Shown here: positions 1 to 5,221 of the stretch, piece after piece | Layout of the letters: each line of letters opens with the position of its first letter | Numbering within the stretch: position 1 is the first letter of the stretch | Source: Ruminococcaceae bacterium UBA5408 | GTDB lineage: Bacteria > Bacillota > Clostridia > Oscillospirales > Acutalibacteraceae | Assembly (NCBI GenBank): GCA_002407645.1 | Contig: DHNU01000054.1 | Span: 8,185-13,405, forward strand | DNA length: 5,221 bases | Direction of reading: 5' to 3' | Position numbers and translations under genes: made by a program | The notes under the pieces: generated by a model | What the model was told of the DNA's origin: nothing | Database searches by the model: none | Seen by the model: the letters and a program-made list of their open reading frames with translations, nothing else

Positions 1-1
1 A

Positions 2-685
2 TATATAAAATATATTAATCAAAGAGCGGCCGGACGGCCGCTTCAGTATATATTGGGCAGCTGGCCGTTTATGGAGCTTAATCTTTCGGTGGGAGAGGGC
101 GTCCTTATACCACGGGAAGAAACCGAACTTTTAGTAAGGACAGCTTCTAAAATGTTAAACGGAAAGATAAGACCCAGAATTTTGGATTTATGCTCCGGTA
201 CGGGGGCGGTTGCGCTTTCTCTTGCACAAGTTTTTACTGATGCGGATATTACGGCAGTGGAGTTTTATGATGACGCACTGAAATATTTGAACTGTAATAT
301 AAAAAATACAGGGTTTAATGTTAAGGCTGTTAAGTTAGATGTTTTAAAGGCTGAAAGTGCGGAAAAATTTTCGGATTTGGATATTATAGTTTCAAACCCG
401 CCTTATGTGGAAAAATCAGAAATCCCAATTTTGCAGACAGAAGTACAAAAAGAACCCAAAACCGCGCTCGACGGCGGTGAGGACGGGCTTAACTTTTACC
501 GTGCAATTTCAGAATATTGGTTTCCTAAACTGAAATACGGAGCAGCCGCGGCTGTGGAAATCGGCGAGGGTCAGGCGGATAAAGTGTCCGAATTTTTTAT
601 TAGCGCAGGACTTTCGAATATTAGAGTGCTGAAAGATTTTAATAATATCGAACGTGTGGTCGCAGGAATAAAGTCTAATGATTGA
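2..685 (+). CDS. prmC: Peptide chain release factor N5-glutamine methyltransferase PrmC, 5' end cut by window edge
   Basis: PrmC transfers a methyl group from S-adenosylmethionine to the glutamine of the GGQ motif of release factors RF1 and RF2 in the cytoplasm, which improves translation termination. The frame is open from base 2 and gives 227 visible residues. They show the family's linker motif PLQYILG (visible residues 14-20), GEGVLIPREETE (31-42), the SAM-binding motif ILDLCSGTGA (about 60-69), the catalytic NPPY signature that binds the target glutamine (132-135), and a C-terminal ERVVAG. A TTG at 53 could be mistaken for the start, but it encodes the leucine of PLQYILG; the true start lies outside the window, and roughly 50-60 N-terminal residues are missing compared with the usual length of about 280. 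No clear terminator follows the stop, so some readthrough into recA is possible. The family assignment is secure; N5-HemK-like relatives acting on other proteins are a less likely alternative. Confidence 0.94.
   Translation, partial: YIKYINQRAAGRPLQYILGSWPFMELNLSVGEGVLIPREETELLVRTASKMLNGKIRPRILDLCSGTGAVALSLAQVFTDADITAVEFYDDALKYLNCNIKNTGFNVKAVKLDVLKAESAEKFSDLDIIVSNPPYVEKSEIPILQTEVQKEPKTALDGGEDGLNFYRAISEYWFPKLKYGAAAAVEIGEGQADKVSEFFISAGLSNIRVLKDFNNIERVVAGIKSND
25..42. repeat. GC-rich perfect inverted repeat inside prmC
   Basis: AGCGGCCG (25-32) and CGGCCGCT (35-42) are exact reverse complements separated by GA. Positions 26-41 contain a single A/T base, whereas the flanks (1-22 and 45-54) are almost pure A+T. 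The segment encodes RAAGRPL, which fits the PrmC family at this place, so it is real coding sequence. As RNA it would fold with the innermost pair open, giving a tetraloop. Function unknown; it may be chance codon choice. Confidence 0.6.
649..662. promoter_or_regulatory. Possible LexA (SOS) box upstream of recA
   Basis: CGAACGTGTGGTCG matches the Gram-positive LexA/DinR consensus CGAAC-RNRY-GTTCG at all but one base (GGTCG instead of GTTCG). It lies in the last codons of prmC, about 20 bases upstream of the predicted recA -35 element and 120 bases before the recA start. recA is a classic LexA target, so the place is plausible. Against it, the bases also encode the conserved IERVVA end of PrmC, which could create the match by chance, and the site does not overlap the core promoter. 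Confidence 0.4.
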
Positions 686-710
686 TTTTAAGTATTAAAT
701 ATTATATAAT
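682..710 (+). promoter_or_regulatory. Predicted sigma-A promoter of the recA operon
   Basis: A -35 element TTGATT (682-687, four of six consensus bases) and a perfect -10 TATAAT (705-710) are separated by an ideal 17-base spacer. The -35 overlaps the prmC stop codon. Transcription would start near 717 and give an untranslated leader of about 65 bases before recA. AT-rich surroundings can produce TATAAT by chance, but the spacing and position support it. Confidence 0.7.
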
Positions 711-737
711 TTTAATGTTGATTATAAATTTGAGGTT

Positions 738-756
738 AGAGTAAAAATGATACTCT
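738..756 (+). other. Small hairpin in the recA leader
   Basis: AGAGTA (738-743) and TACTCT (751-756) are perfect reverse complements around a 7-base loop. The hairpin sits between the predicted transcription start and the ribosome binding site GGGAGG (771-776). No run of T follows, so it is not an intrinsic terminator. It could stabilise the 5' end of the mRNA or act as a protein-binding operator; no function is shown by the sequence. Confidence 0.35.
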
Positions 757-781
757 GCCTGTCATAAAACGGGAGGACAAT

Positions 782-1888
782 ATGGCGACAGATAAGAACA
801 AGGCGCTCGAAACAGCATTACATCAAATTGAAAAACAATTTGGAAAAGGTGCTGTAATGCGCCTCGGTCAAAATGAAGCGATGCATGTGGAAGCAATTCC
901 TACCGGTTCCCTGTCGCTGGATTTGGCGCTCGGTATCGGCGGACTTCCACGCGGCCGTATTACAGAAATTTACGGGCCTGAAAGTTCAGGTAAAACTACT
1001 CTTGCTCTGCACTGCATAGCACAGGGACAGAAAAACGGCGGAAATGCCGCATTTATTGATGTTGAACACGCTCTTGACCCAATTTATGCAAGGGCTTTGG
1101 GAGTCGATGTCGACTCTTTGCTTGTTTCTCAGCCGGATACAGGGGAACAAGCTCTTGAAATTACAGAAGCACTTGTCCGTTCGGGTGCTATTGACGTTAT
1201 AGTCATAGACTCTGTTGCGGCTTTGGTTCCGCGAGCTGAAATCGAGGGAGAAATGGGCGATAGCCATGTTGGACTTCAAGCTCGTTTAATGAGTCAGGCT
1301 TTAAGAAAATTATCGGGAGCTATTTCGAAATCAAACTGCGTTGCTATTTTTATAAATCAGCTTCGTGAAAAAGTCGGTGTTGTCTACGGCAATCCCGAGG
1401 TAACCCCCGGCGGACGTGCGCTGAAGTTTTATGCTTCCGTAAGAATAGATATTCGTAGAATAGAAACGCTGAAAAACGGTACGGAACAGATAGGTTCGCG
1501 CACACGCGCAAAAGTTGTAAAGAATAAAATAGCACCTCCTTTCCGTGAGGGTCAATTCGATGTTATGTACGGCAAAGGAATTTCGCGTGAAGGTGAACTG
1601 CTTGACATTGCCGTAAAATTAGAAATTATACAAAAATCCGGTTCATGGTTCTCATATAATGAAACAAGGCTCGGTCAGGGACGCGATAATGTAAAAAACT
1701 TTTTAAGGGATAATATCGAAATTTCAAATGAAGTAGAGAAACTTGTAAAAGAAAACGTAACAAAGTTATATAATAAAAATGAAACTGAATCTGCGTCCCC
1801 CGCTAAACCGGTTGAGGTTGCTCCTCCGGCACCGGCAAAAGCTACGAATTCAAAGAATGTAAATATTGACATTACGGCGGATGACTGA
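782..1888 (+). CDS. recA: Recombinase RecA
   Basis: RecA forms an ATP-dependent filament on single-stranded DNA in the cytoplasm, carries out strand exchange in homologous repair, and acts as co-protease for LexA self-cleavage in the SOS response. The 368-residue protein has the usual length. Visible landmarks are the N-terminal polymerisation helix (about 3-30), Walker A GPESSGKT (65-72), catalytic Glu95 in [10 protein letters not shown], Walker [11 protein letters not shown] (139-148), loop L1 around EGEMGDSH (155-162), and loop L2 from INQLREKVG onward with [13 protein letters not shown] (204-216). The C-terminal domain is followed by a Pro/Ala-rich linker (about 339-354) and a short acidic tail ending in ADD. 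No intein is present. The ATG at 782 is preceded by GGGAGG at a 5-base spacing. The gene heads a tight cluster with recX, rimO and pgsA, and has its own predicted promoter and possibly a LexA box upstream. Confidence 0.99.
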   Translation: MATDKNKALETALHQIEKQFGKGAVMRLGQNEAMHVEAIPTGSLSLDLALGIGGLPRGRITEIYGPESSGKTTLALHCIAQGQKNGGNAAFIDVEHALDPIYARALGVDVDSLLVSQPDTGEQALEITEALVRSGAIDVIVIDSVAALVPRAEIEGEMGDSHVGLQARLMSQALRKLSGAISKSNCVAIFINQLREKVGVVYGNPEVTPGGRALKFYASVRIDIRRIETLKNGTEQIGSRTRAKVVKNKIAPPFREGQFDVMYGKGISREGELLDIAVKLEIIQKSGSWFSYNETRLGQGRDNVKNFLRDNIEISNEVEKLVKENVTKLYNKNETESASPAKPVEVAPPAPAKATNSKNVNIDITADD

Positions 1889-2496
1889 TGCTTATTACTG
1901 CTGTTGAACCGAGAAAAAAGAGCCTTTCCGCACTTTTTATCGAGGGGGAATTTGCGGTAAATATCGATACCGAAACACTTATAAAAAGCGGGTTTAAAGC
2001 GGGTAAAGATATAGACGACGCACAGCTTCATGAATTAATTATCCAAAGCGATAAAAGACGGGCGAACGAAAAGGCTTTGTATCTTTTGGAACGAAGAAAC
2101 CACTCTCAGAAGGAACTTGCCGATAAAATAAGCCGGGTTACTTCACGCGAAGCCGCTGAGGCTGCGGCACAGCACATGGCTGATATAGGACTTGTAAACG
2201 ATGAAGAATTCGCAAAGAGTTATACACGCGAAATGTTTACAAGAAAGGGATTTTCCGCAAAAAGGGTACTGTACGAGCTTTTAAAAAAAGGTATAGATAA
2301 AGAATTTGCACAGACGGTAGTCGAAGATTTTGCACCCGATCCCGTAGAAAAGATATTGGAAATAATAAATAAAAAATACAGTAAAAAATTAAGTGATGAA
2401 AAAAGCCGCCGCCGCAGTATTGCCGCACTGCAAAGACTGGGCTACCGATGGGATGACATAAAAGCGGCTTTAAATCAATTTGAAAATGAGGATTAA
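1888..2496 (+). CDS. recX: Regulatory protein RecX
   Basis: RecX binds RecA filaments and modulates their growth and activity; it is a soluble cytoplasmic protein. The 202-residue product starts with the Firmicutes-type N-terminal segment (LITAVEPRKKSLSALFIEGEFAVNID, residues 2 onward, written here as two parts: ITAVEPRKK and FIEGEFAVNID), followed by three-helix RecX repeats. Recognisable pieces are ALYLLERRNHSQKELADKI (63-81), the GLVNDEEFAKSYTRE stretch (about 100-114), a GFSAKRVLYELLKKGI block and the final repeat AALQRLGYRWDDIKAAL. The start codon overlaps the recA stop in TGATG (1 nt), so translation is probably coupled to recA; only a weak GGCGG-like site lies upstream. Pairing of recX directly after recA is common and supports the assignment. 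The family is divergent in sequence, so individual repeat borders are approximate. Confidence 0.94.
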   Translation: MLITAVEPRKKSLSALFIEGEFAVNIDTETLIKSGFKAGKDIDDAQLHELIIQSDKRRANEKALYLLERRNHSQKELADKISRVTSREAAEAAAQHMADIGLVNDEEFAKSYTREMFTRKGFSAKRVLYELLKKGIDKEFAQTVVEDFAPDPVEKILEIINKKYSKKLSDEKSRRRSIAALQRLGYRWDDIKAALNQFENED

Positions 2497-2499
2497 TAA

Positions 2500-3831
2500 A
2501 TGGCATACAGTGTTGGATTGATAAGCCTTGGCTGCGCAAAAAATCAGGTTGACGCCGAAAGGATGCTTGCAAACCTTGAGAAAGCGGGATTTAAAATTAA
2601 AAGTGATGCCGCCCTTGCGGATGCCGTAATTGTAAATACATGCGGTTTTATAGACGCGGCGAAAAAAGAATCGATAGAGGAAATTCTTGAACTCGGCAAA
2701 CTCAAAGACGAGGGACAAATAAAAGCAATTATTGTAACCGGCTGTTTAGCAGAGCGTTACCGCGAAGAAATATTAAAAGAACTTCCAGAAGCTGATGCCG
2801 TTATAGGTATAGGCGCGGACAGCGACATTGTTTCAGTCGTTAAAAATGCTTTAGGCGGTGTAAAGTATGAATGCTTTCCGGAGAAAACGCTGCTTGGTTT
2901 AAGCGGGGAACGCCGCCTTTTAACACCGAATTATTTTGCATACTTAAAAATTGCGGAAGGCTGCGACAATCGATGCGCTTACTGTGCAATTCCGTTTATA
3001 CGCGGTCGCTATCGTTCACGCACCATTGAAGATATTGTAAAAGAAGCAAAGAAACTTTCAGAACGAGGCGCAAAAGAAATTATTTTGATTGCTCAGGACA
3101 CTACAAAATACGGATATGATATTTATAAAAAGCTTATGCTGCCCGAGCTTTTAAAGGAACTTTGTAAAATAGACGGTATTGAATGGATAAGAATTTTGTA
3201 CTGCTATCCCGATTATATTAATGACGAATTAATTGAGACCATAGCCAAAGAAGATAAAGTTGTAAAGTACATGGACTTGCCGCTTCAGCATTGCAGTGCA
3301 AGGCTTTTAAAGGCTATGCACAGAACGGGTAACCGCAAAGAATTAACCGAACTCATTAATAAAATGAGAAAGGCAATACCGAATTTAATTTTAAGAACAA
3401 CTTTGATTACCGGTTTTCCCGGCGAAACAGAGGAGGACTTTACAGAACTTTCTGAGTTTGTAAAAGAAATTAAGTTTGAACGCCTCGGCTGTTTCCCATA
3501 TTCCCAAGAAGAGGGTACACAGGCCGCACAAATGCCAAACCAAATTGATGAAGAAGTAAAGCAGCACCGAATGAACCTCATTATGGAAGAACAGATGAAC
3601 ATAATGCAGGAATGGGGAGAAATGCAGGTCGGTAAAAAGTTAGAAGTCCTTGTGGAGGGATTTGACAGATATGCCGAGTGCTGGTTTGGAAGATCATATG
3701 CTGATTCGCCTGATATTGACGGTAAAATATTCTTTAAAGCGAACGACATTAAACCCAAAACAGGCAGCTTTATAAATGTTAAAATAAATGAGTGTATTGA
3801 TGGCGATTTAATGGGAGAAATTATTGCTTAA
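2500..3831 (+). CDS. rimO: Ribosomal protein S12 methylthiotransferase RimO
   Basis: RimO is a radical-SAM enzyme that adds a methylthio group to the beta carbon of a conserved aspartate of ribosomal protein S12, near the decoding centre. The 443 residues show the three expected parts. The N-terminal UPF0004 domain holds the cysteines of the auxiliary 4Fe-4S cluster: Cys12 (ISLGCAKNQVDAE), Cys48 (IVNTCGFID) and Cys82 (VTGCLAER). The radical-SAM core carries Cys155, Cys159 and Cys162 in EGCDNRCAYCAIP, and the downstream DLPLQHCS and TLITGFPGET motifs. The C-terminal TRAM domain (about 376-443) contributes substrate binding. The GRSYADSPDIDG stretch is typical of RimO rather than of the tRNA-modifying relatives MiaB and MtaB. 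Translation starts at the ATG at 2500, with GAGGA (2488-2492) inside the recX end at a 7-base spacing. Only 3 bases separate it from recX and 12 from pgsA, so all are likely cotranscribed. Confidence 0.97.
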   Translation: MAYSVGLISLGCAKNQVDAERMLANLEKAGFKIKSDAALADAVIVNTCGFIDAAKKESIEEILELGKLKDEGQIKAIIVTGCLAERYREEILKELPEADAVIGIGADSDIVSVVKNALGGVKYECFPEKTLLGLSGERRLLTPNYFAYLKIAEGCDNRCAYCAIPFIRGRYRSRTIEDIVKEAKKLSERGAKEIILIAQDTTKYGYDIYKKLMLPELLKELCKIDGIEWIRILYCYPDYINDELIETIAKEDKVVKYMDLPLQHCSARLLKAMHRTGNRKELTELINKMRKAIPNLILRTTLITGFPGETEEDFTELSEFVKEIKFERLGCFPYSQEEGTQAAQMPNQIDEEVKQHRMNLIMEEQMNIMQEWGEMQVGKKLEVLVEGFDRYAECWFGRSYADSPDIDGKIFFKANDIKPKTGSFINVKINECIDGDLMGEIIA

Positions 3832-3843
3832 GGAGGCGAGGTA

Positions 3844-4443
3844 ATGAATCTGCCAAATAAATTAACCGTTCTTAGAATTGCATTAGTGCCGTTTTTTGTT
3901 GCGGTGCTGTTAATTCCCGGTATTCCCAACCATTACCTTATAGCGGCTGTTTTGTTTGGCGCCGCTGCGCTTACGGATCATTATGACGGAAAACTTGCAA
4001 GAAAAAATAATCAGATAACAAATTTCGGAAAGTTTTTAGACCCTCTTGCCGATAAAATTTTGGTTATTTCAGCACTCGTTTGCTTTGTGGAACTAAAACT
4101 CGCCCCTGCATGGTGTGTACTTCTGATTATTGCAAGGGAGTTTATGGTAACCTCCATACGACTCGTCGGAGCTGACAGCGGTGTTGTCATAGCGGCAAAC
4201 AAATGGGGAAAAACAAAAACTGTAAGCCAAATAATAGCAATAATGGCTATATTGATTTTTGAATATGTAAATGAACTGATTGCGGCGGGCAATATTGCGG
4301 AATTTTCAATAGCCGGTGCCGATAGTGCAGTGATTTTTCAAAACATCGGATTAGTACTTATTTTGATAGCTACTTTTTTTGCTATATTATCCGGAGTAAT
4401 TTACATTGTCCAAAATATAGGTGTAATAAATACTACTAAATAA
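3844..4443 (+). CDS. pgsA: CDP-diacylglycerol--glycerol-3-phosphate 3-phosphatidyltransferase
   Basis: PgsA is an integral membrane enzyme that joins CDP-diacylglycerol and glycerol-3-phosphate to phosphatidylglycerophosphate, the committed step to phosphatidylglycerol and cardiolipin. The 199-residue protein has the full CDP-alcohol phosphatidyltransferase signature: Asp45 and Asp48-Gly49, Ala52-Arg53, Gly62, Asp66 and Asp70, with the exact spacing of the family (D-x2-DG-x2-AR-x8-G-x3-D-x3-D). The N-terminal NLPNKLTVLRI, the IIAREF motif (95-100) and the AANKWGKTKT loop (117-126) point to PgsA rather than to phosphatidylserine or cardiolipin synthases. Hydrophobic stretches at about 8-26, 31-44, 71-95, 127-147 and 164-190 fit several membrane helices. 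A strong AGGAGG (3831-3836), which overlaps the last base of the rimO stop, precedes the ATG by 7 bases. It is the last gene of the recA cluster; the common partner cinA does not follow it here. Confidence 0.96.
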   Translation: MNLPNKLTVLRIALVPFFVAVLLIPGIPNHYLIAAVLFGAAALTDHYDGKLARKNNQITNFGKFLDPLADKILVISALVCFVELKLAPAWCVLLIIAREFMVTSIRLVGADSGVVIAANKWGKTKTVSQIIAIMAILIFEYVNELIAAGNIAEFSIAGADSAVIFQNIGLVLILIATFFAILSGVIYIVQNIGVINTTK

Positions 4444-4469
4444 ACCACTTAACATAAAATGGGGGTTTA
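4441..4469 (+). terminator. Weak hairpin after pgsA, possible operon end
   Basis: TAAACC (4441-4446, including the pgsA stop) can pair with GGTTTA (4464-4469) over a 17-base loop, and the sequence after it (4470-4485) is A/T-rich but has no clean T run. This is a poor intrinsic terminator. It may end the recA operon inefficiently, or transcription may continue into the T-box leader, whose own terminator would then stop it when cysteine is plentiful. Confidence 0.25.
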
Positions 4470-4495
4470 CTTAAAATTTATTTTGGTATATACTA

Positions 4496-4526
4496 TTGTC
4501 ACGTTATTTATAAAGAACGCTATACT
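4496..4526 (+). promoter_or_regulatory. Predicted promoter of the T-box/cysE unit
   Basis: TTGTCA (4496-4501, five of six consensus bases) and TATACT (4521-4526, five of six) are separated by 19 bases, slightly longer than ideal. Transcription would start near 4533, immediately before the base of T-box Stem I, which is where such leaders normally begin. An overlapping TATAAA (4526-4531) is an alternative -10 but has worse spacing. Confidence 0.55.
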
Positions 4527-4707
4527 ATAAAGTAATCAGAAATGCGTTGAGCGGAAGAAGTAACCGTTTCAAAGGTAACAGAGATGAAGCGTCACCGACT
4601 GAAAGCGCTTTTTATTCGATGGGCGGCGAAATGCATCCGTTAGCAGACGGGGGGAATTTAGTATCCCCGTACGGCAGGCACCGTTAAAAGCCCCACAGAG
4701 TTATAAA

Positions 4708-4741
4708 ACGGAGTGGAACCGCGGATATTTACCGCCTCCGT
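4708..4741 (+). promoter_or_regulatory. T-box antiterminator
   Basis: ACGGAG (4708-4713) pairs with CTCCGT (4736-4741) and GCGG (4721-4724) with CCGC (4732-4735), leaving the 7-base bulge UGGAACC (4714-4720) and the loop AUAUUUA. The bulge captures the free 3' end of uncharged tRNA. Bases 4734-4741 are shared with the terminator's 5' arm, so the two folds exclude each other. Confidence 0.93.
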
Positions 4742-4768
4742 CCCTTAATTGGGACGGAGGCTTTTTTT
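4734..4768 (+). terminator. Intrinsic terminator of the T-box leader
   Basis: GCCTCCGTCCC (4734-4744) and GGGACGGAGGC (4751-4761) form a perfect 11-bp stem with loop TTAATT, followed directly by seven T (4762-4768). This is the default fold when tRNA-Cys is charged and stops transcription 22 bases before cysE. Confidence 0.97.
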
Positions 4769-4790
4769 ATTTATTGGAGGCAGATTAGAT

Positions 4791-5221
4791 ATGTTCAACA
4801 AACTCAAAGAGGATATTGATTCTATAATGGAGCGTGACCCTGCGGCAAGGTCAAGGATAGAAGTGTATTTCCTTTATTCCGGCTTTAAGGCAGTTCGTGC
4901 TTATCGTAAAGCGCATTGGTTCTACGAACGTAATATGAAATTTATAGCTCGCTTTTTATCCCAGCGTGCAAGGCATAAAACAGGAATAGAAATACATCCC
5001 GGAGCAAAAATAGGAAAAGGTTTGTTTATCGACCATGGAATGGGTGTGGTAATTGGAGAAACAACAGAAATCGGCGACAACTGTACTTTGTACCAGGGAG
5101 TAACTCTCGGCGGTACAGGTAAAGACCAGGGAAAACGACACCCAACACTCGGAAATAACGTACTTGTTGGAAGCGGCGCAAAGGTTTTGGGCCCGTTTCA
5201 CGTCGGCGATAATGCAAGAGT
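4791..5221 (+). CDS. cysE: Serine O-acetyltransferase CysE, 3' end cut by window edge
   Basis: CysE acetylates L-serine with acetyl-CoA to O-acetylserine, the carbon acceptor for sulfide in cysteine synthesis, in the cytoplasm. The 143 complete visible codons begin with an alpha-helical region ([20 protein letters not shown], 1-20, then a [10 protein letters not shown] helix near 38-47) and pass into a left-handed beta-helix of hexapeptide repeats from about residue 65 ([16 protein letters not shown]). Catalytic residues are visible: Asp81-His82 in [10 protein letters not shown] and His117 in GKRHPT, along with the acetyl-CoA-site motif VTLGGTGK. The short N-terminal part, without the long extension of the enterobacterial enzyme, is typical of Firmicutes and clostridial enzymes. 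The ATG at 4791 follows GGAGG (4776-4780) at a rather long 10-base spacing, just after the T-box terminator. The stop lies outside the window; family relatives suggest several tens of residues are missing. Confidence 0.96.
   Translation, partial: MFNKLKEDIDSIMERDPAARSRIEVYFLYSGFKAVRAYRKAHWFYERNMKFIARFLSQRARHKTGIEIHPGAKIGKGLFIDHGMGVVIGETTEIGDNCTLYQGVTLGGTGKDQGKRHPTLGNNVLVGSGAKVLGPFHVGDNAR

Larger units (their letters stand above)
4541..4768 (+). promoter_or_regulatory. T-box riboswitch responding to uncharged tRNA-Cys
   Basis: This leader RNA senses uncharged tRNA-Cys and then allows transcription of cysE. Stem I is closed by GUU-AGCGG (4546-4548, 4550-4554, G4549 bulged) pairing with CCGUU-AGC (4637-4644). 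The specifier loop has AGUAA (4559-4563) on the 5' side and the Cys codon UGC (4632-4634), followed by the usual purine, on the 3' side. The AG bulge AGAGA (4580-4584) and a distal hairpin AAGCG/CGCUU (4587-4591, 4606-4610) complete Stem I. A GC-rich Stem II follows (4647-4670), then a Stem IIA/B pseudoknot: ACGG/CCGU (4671-4674, 4681-4684) with loop GGC (4677-4679) pairing to GCC (4690-4692). The T-box sequence GGAGTGGAACCGCGG (4710-4724) is canonical; its UGGA (4714-4717) complements UCCA, meaning discriminator U, as in tRNA-Cys. Little space is left for a Stem III. The gene downstream, cysE, agrees with the Cys call. Confidence 0.96.

Noticed and set aside
53..55. TTG as the start codon of the first gene, giving a 210-residue protein
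   Set aside because: The frame is open upstream to base 2 and encodes the conserved PrmC segment PLQYILG, in which this TTG is the leucine. The gene is cut by the window edge, not naturally short.
986..1279. Antisense open frame of 97 codons within recA
   Set aside because: It lies wholly opposite a highly conserved gene, resembles no family and has no sign of its own promoter or ribosome binding site.
2278..2290. T TTA AAA AAA G run in recX as a programmed frameshift site
   Set aside because: The heptamer is in frame, but recX continues intact with conserved RecX residues beyond it, and no stimulatory stem or meaningful alternative frame was seen. It remains a possible sequencing-error or slippage point only.
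3285..3758. Antisense open frame of 157 codons within rimO
   Set aside because: It is the longest reverse-strand frame, but it lies opposite the conserved radical-SAM and TRAM regions, its translation is low-complexity and rich in Ser, and nothing in it is recognisable.
4541..4790. Small protein-coding gene in the gap between pgsA and cysE
   Set aside because: The stretch is fully explained by T-box stems, antiterminator and terminator; there is no start with a ribosome binding site and a credible reading frame.
4956..5217. Antisense open frames opposite cysE
   Set aside because: They mirror the hexapeptide-repeat coding sequence of CysE, which has clear catalytic motifs on the + strand.
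1..5221. Mobile element, CRISPR array or defence system
   Set aside because: No transposase, integrase, terminal inverted repeats, direct-repeat array or tRNA attachment site was seen; all genes are conserved housekeeping genes on one strand.

Overview
The window looks like a core-genome segment of a low-to-moderate GC Gram-positive bacterium, most likely a member of the Clostridia (Bacillota). This rests on the Firmicutes-type RecX, a class of short serine acetyltransferase, purine-rich Shine-Dalgarno sites such as AGGAGG, and above all a complete T-box leader, an RNA regulator typical of Gram-positive bacteria. Lineage below class is an inference that I cannot verify from sequence alone.

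Layout, all on the + strand: (1) positions 2-685 hold the 3' three-quarters of prmC, the methyltransferase of peptide-release factors, cut by the left edge; (2) 686-781 is a short intergenic region with a good sigma-A type promoter and a small leader hairpin; (3) recA (782-1888), recX (1888-2496), rimO (2500-3831) and pgsA (3844-4443) are packed with a 1-nt overlap and gaps of 3 and 12 nt, so they almost certainly form one operon; (4) 4444-4790 is a 347-base non-coding stretch filled by a promoter and a tRNA-Cys-responsive T-box riboswitch with its mutually exclusive antiterminator and terminator; (5) cysE (4791 to the right edge) is the cut 5' part of serine O-acetyltransferase, controlled by that T-box.

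How the genes work together: RecA and its modulator RecX serve recombination and the SOS response. RimO (thiomethylation of ribosomal protein S12) and PgsA (phosphatidylglycerophosphate synthesis) ride on the same transcript and are functionally unrelated housekeeping partners. CysE catalyses the activating step of cysteine synthesis and is switched on when tRNA-Cys is uncharged: the specifier codon is UGC and the T-box bulge UGGA fits a tRNA with discriminator base U.

I found no mobile element, CRISPR array, toxin-antitoxin pair, defence gene or otherwise undescribed system. The points most worth checking are a near-perfect Gram-positive LexA box inside the end of prmC upstream of the recA promoter, a T-box with no room for a normal Stem III, a GC-only palindrome inside prmC, and the coupling of rimO and pgsA to the recA promoter.
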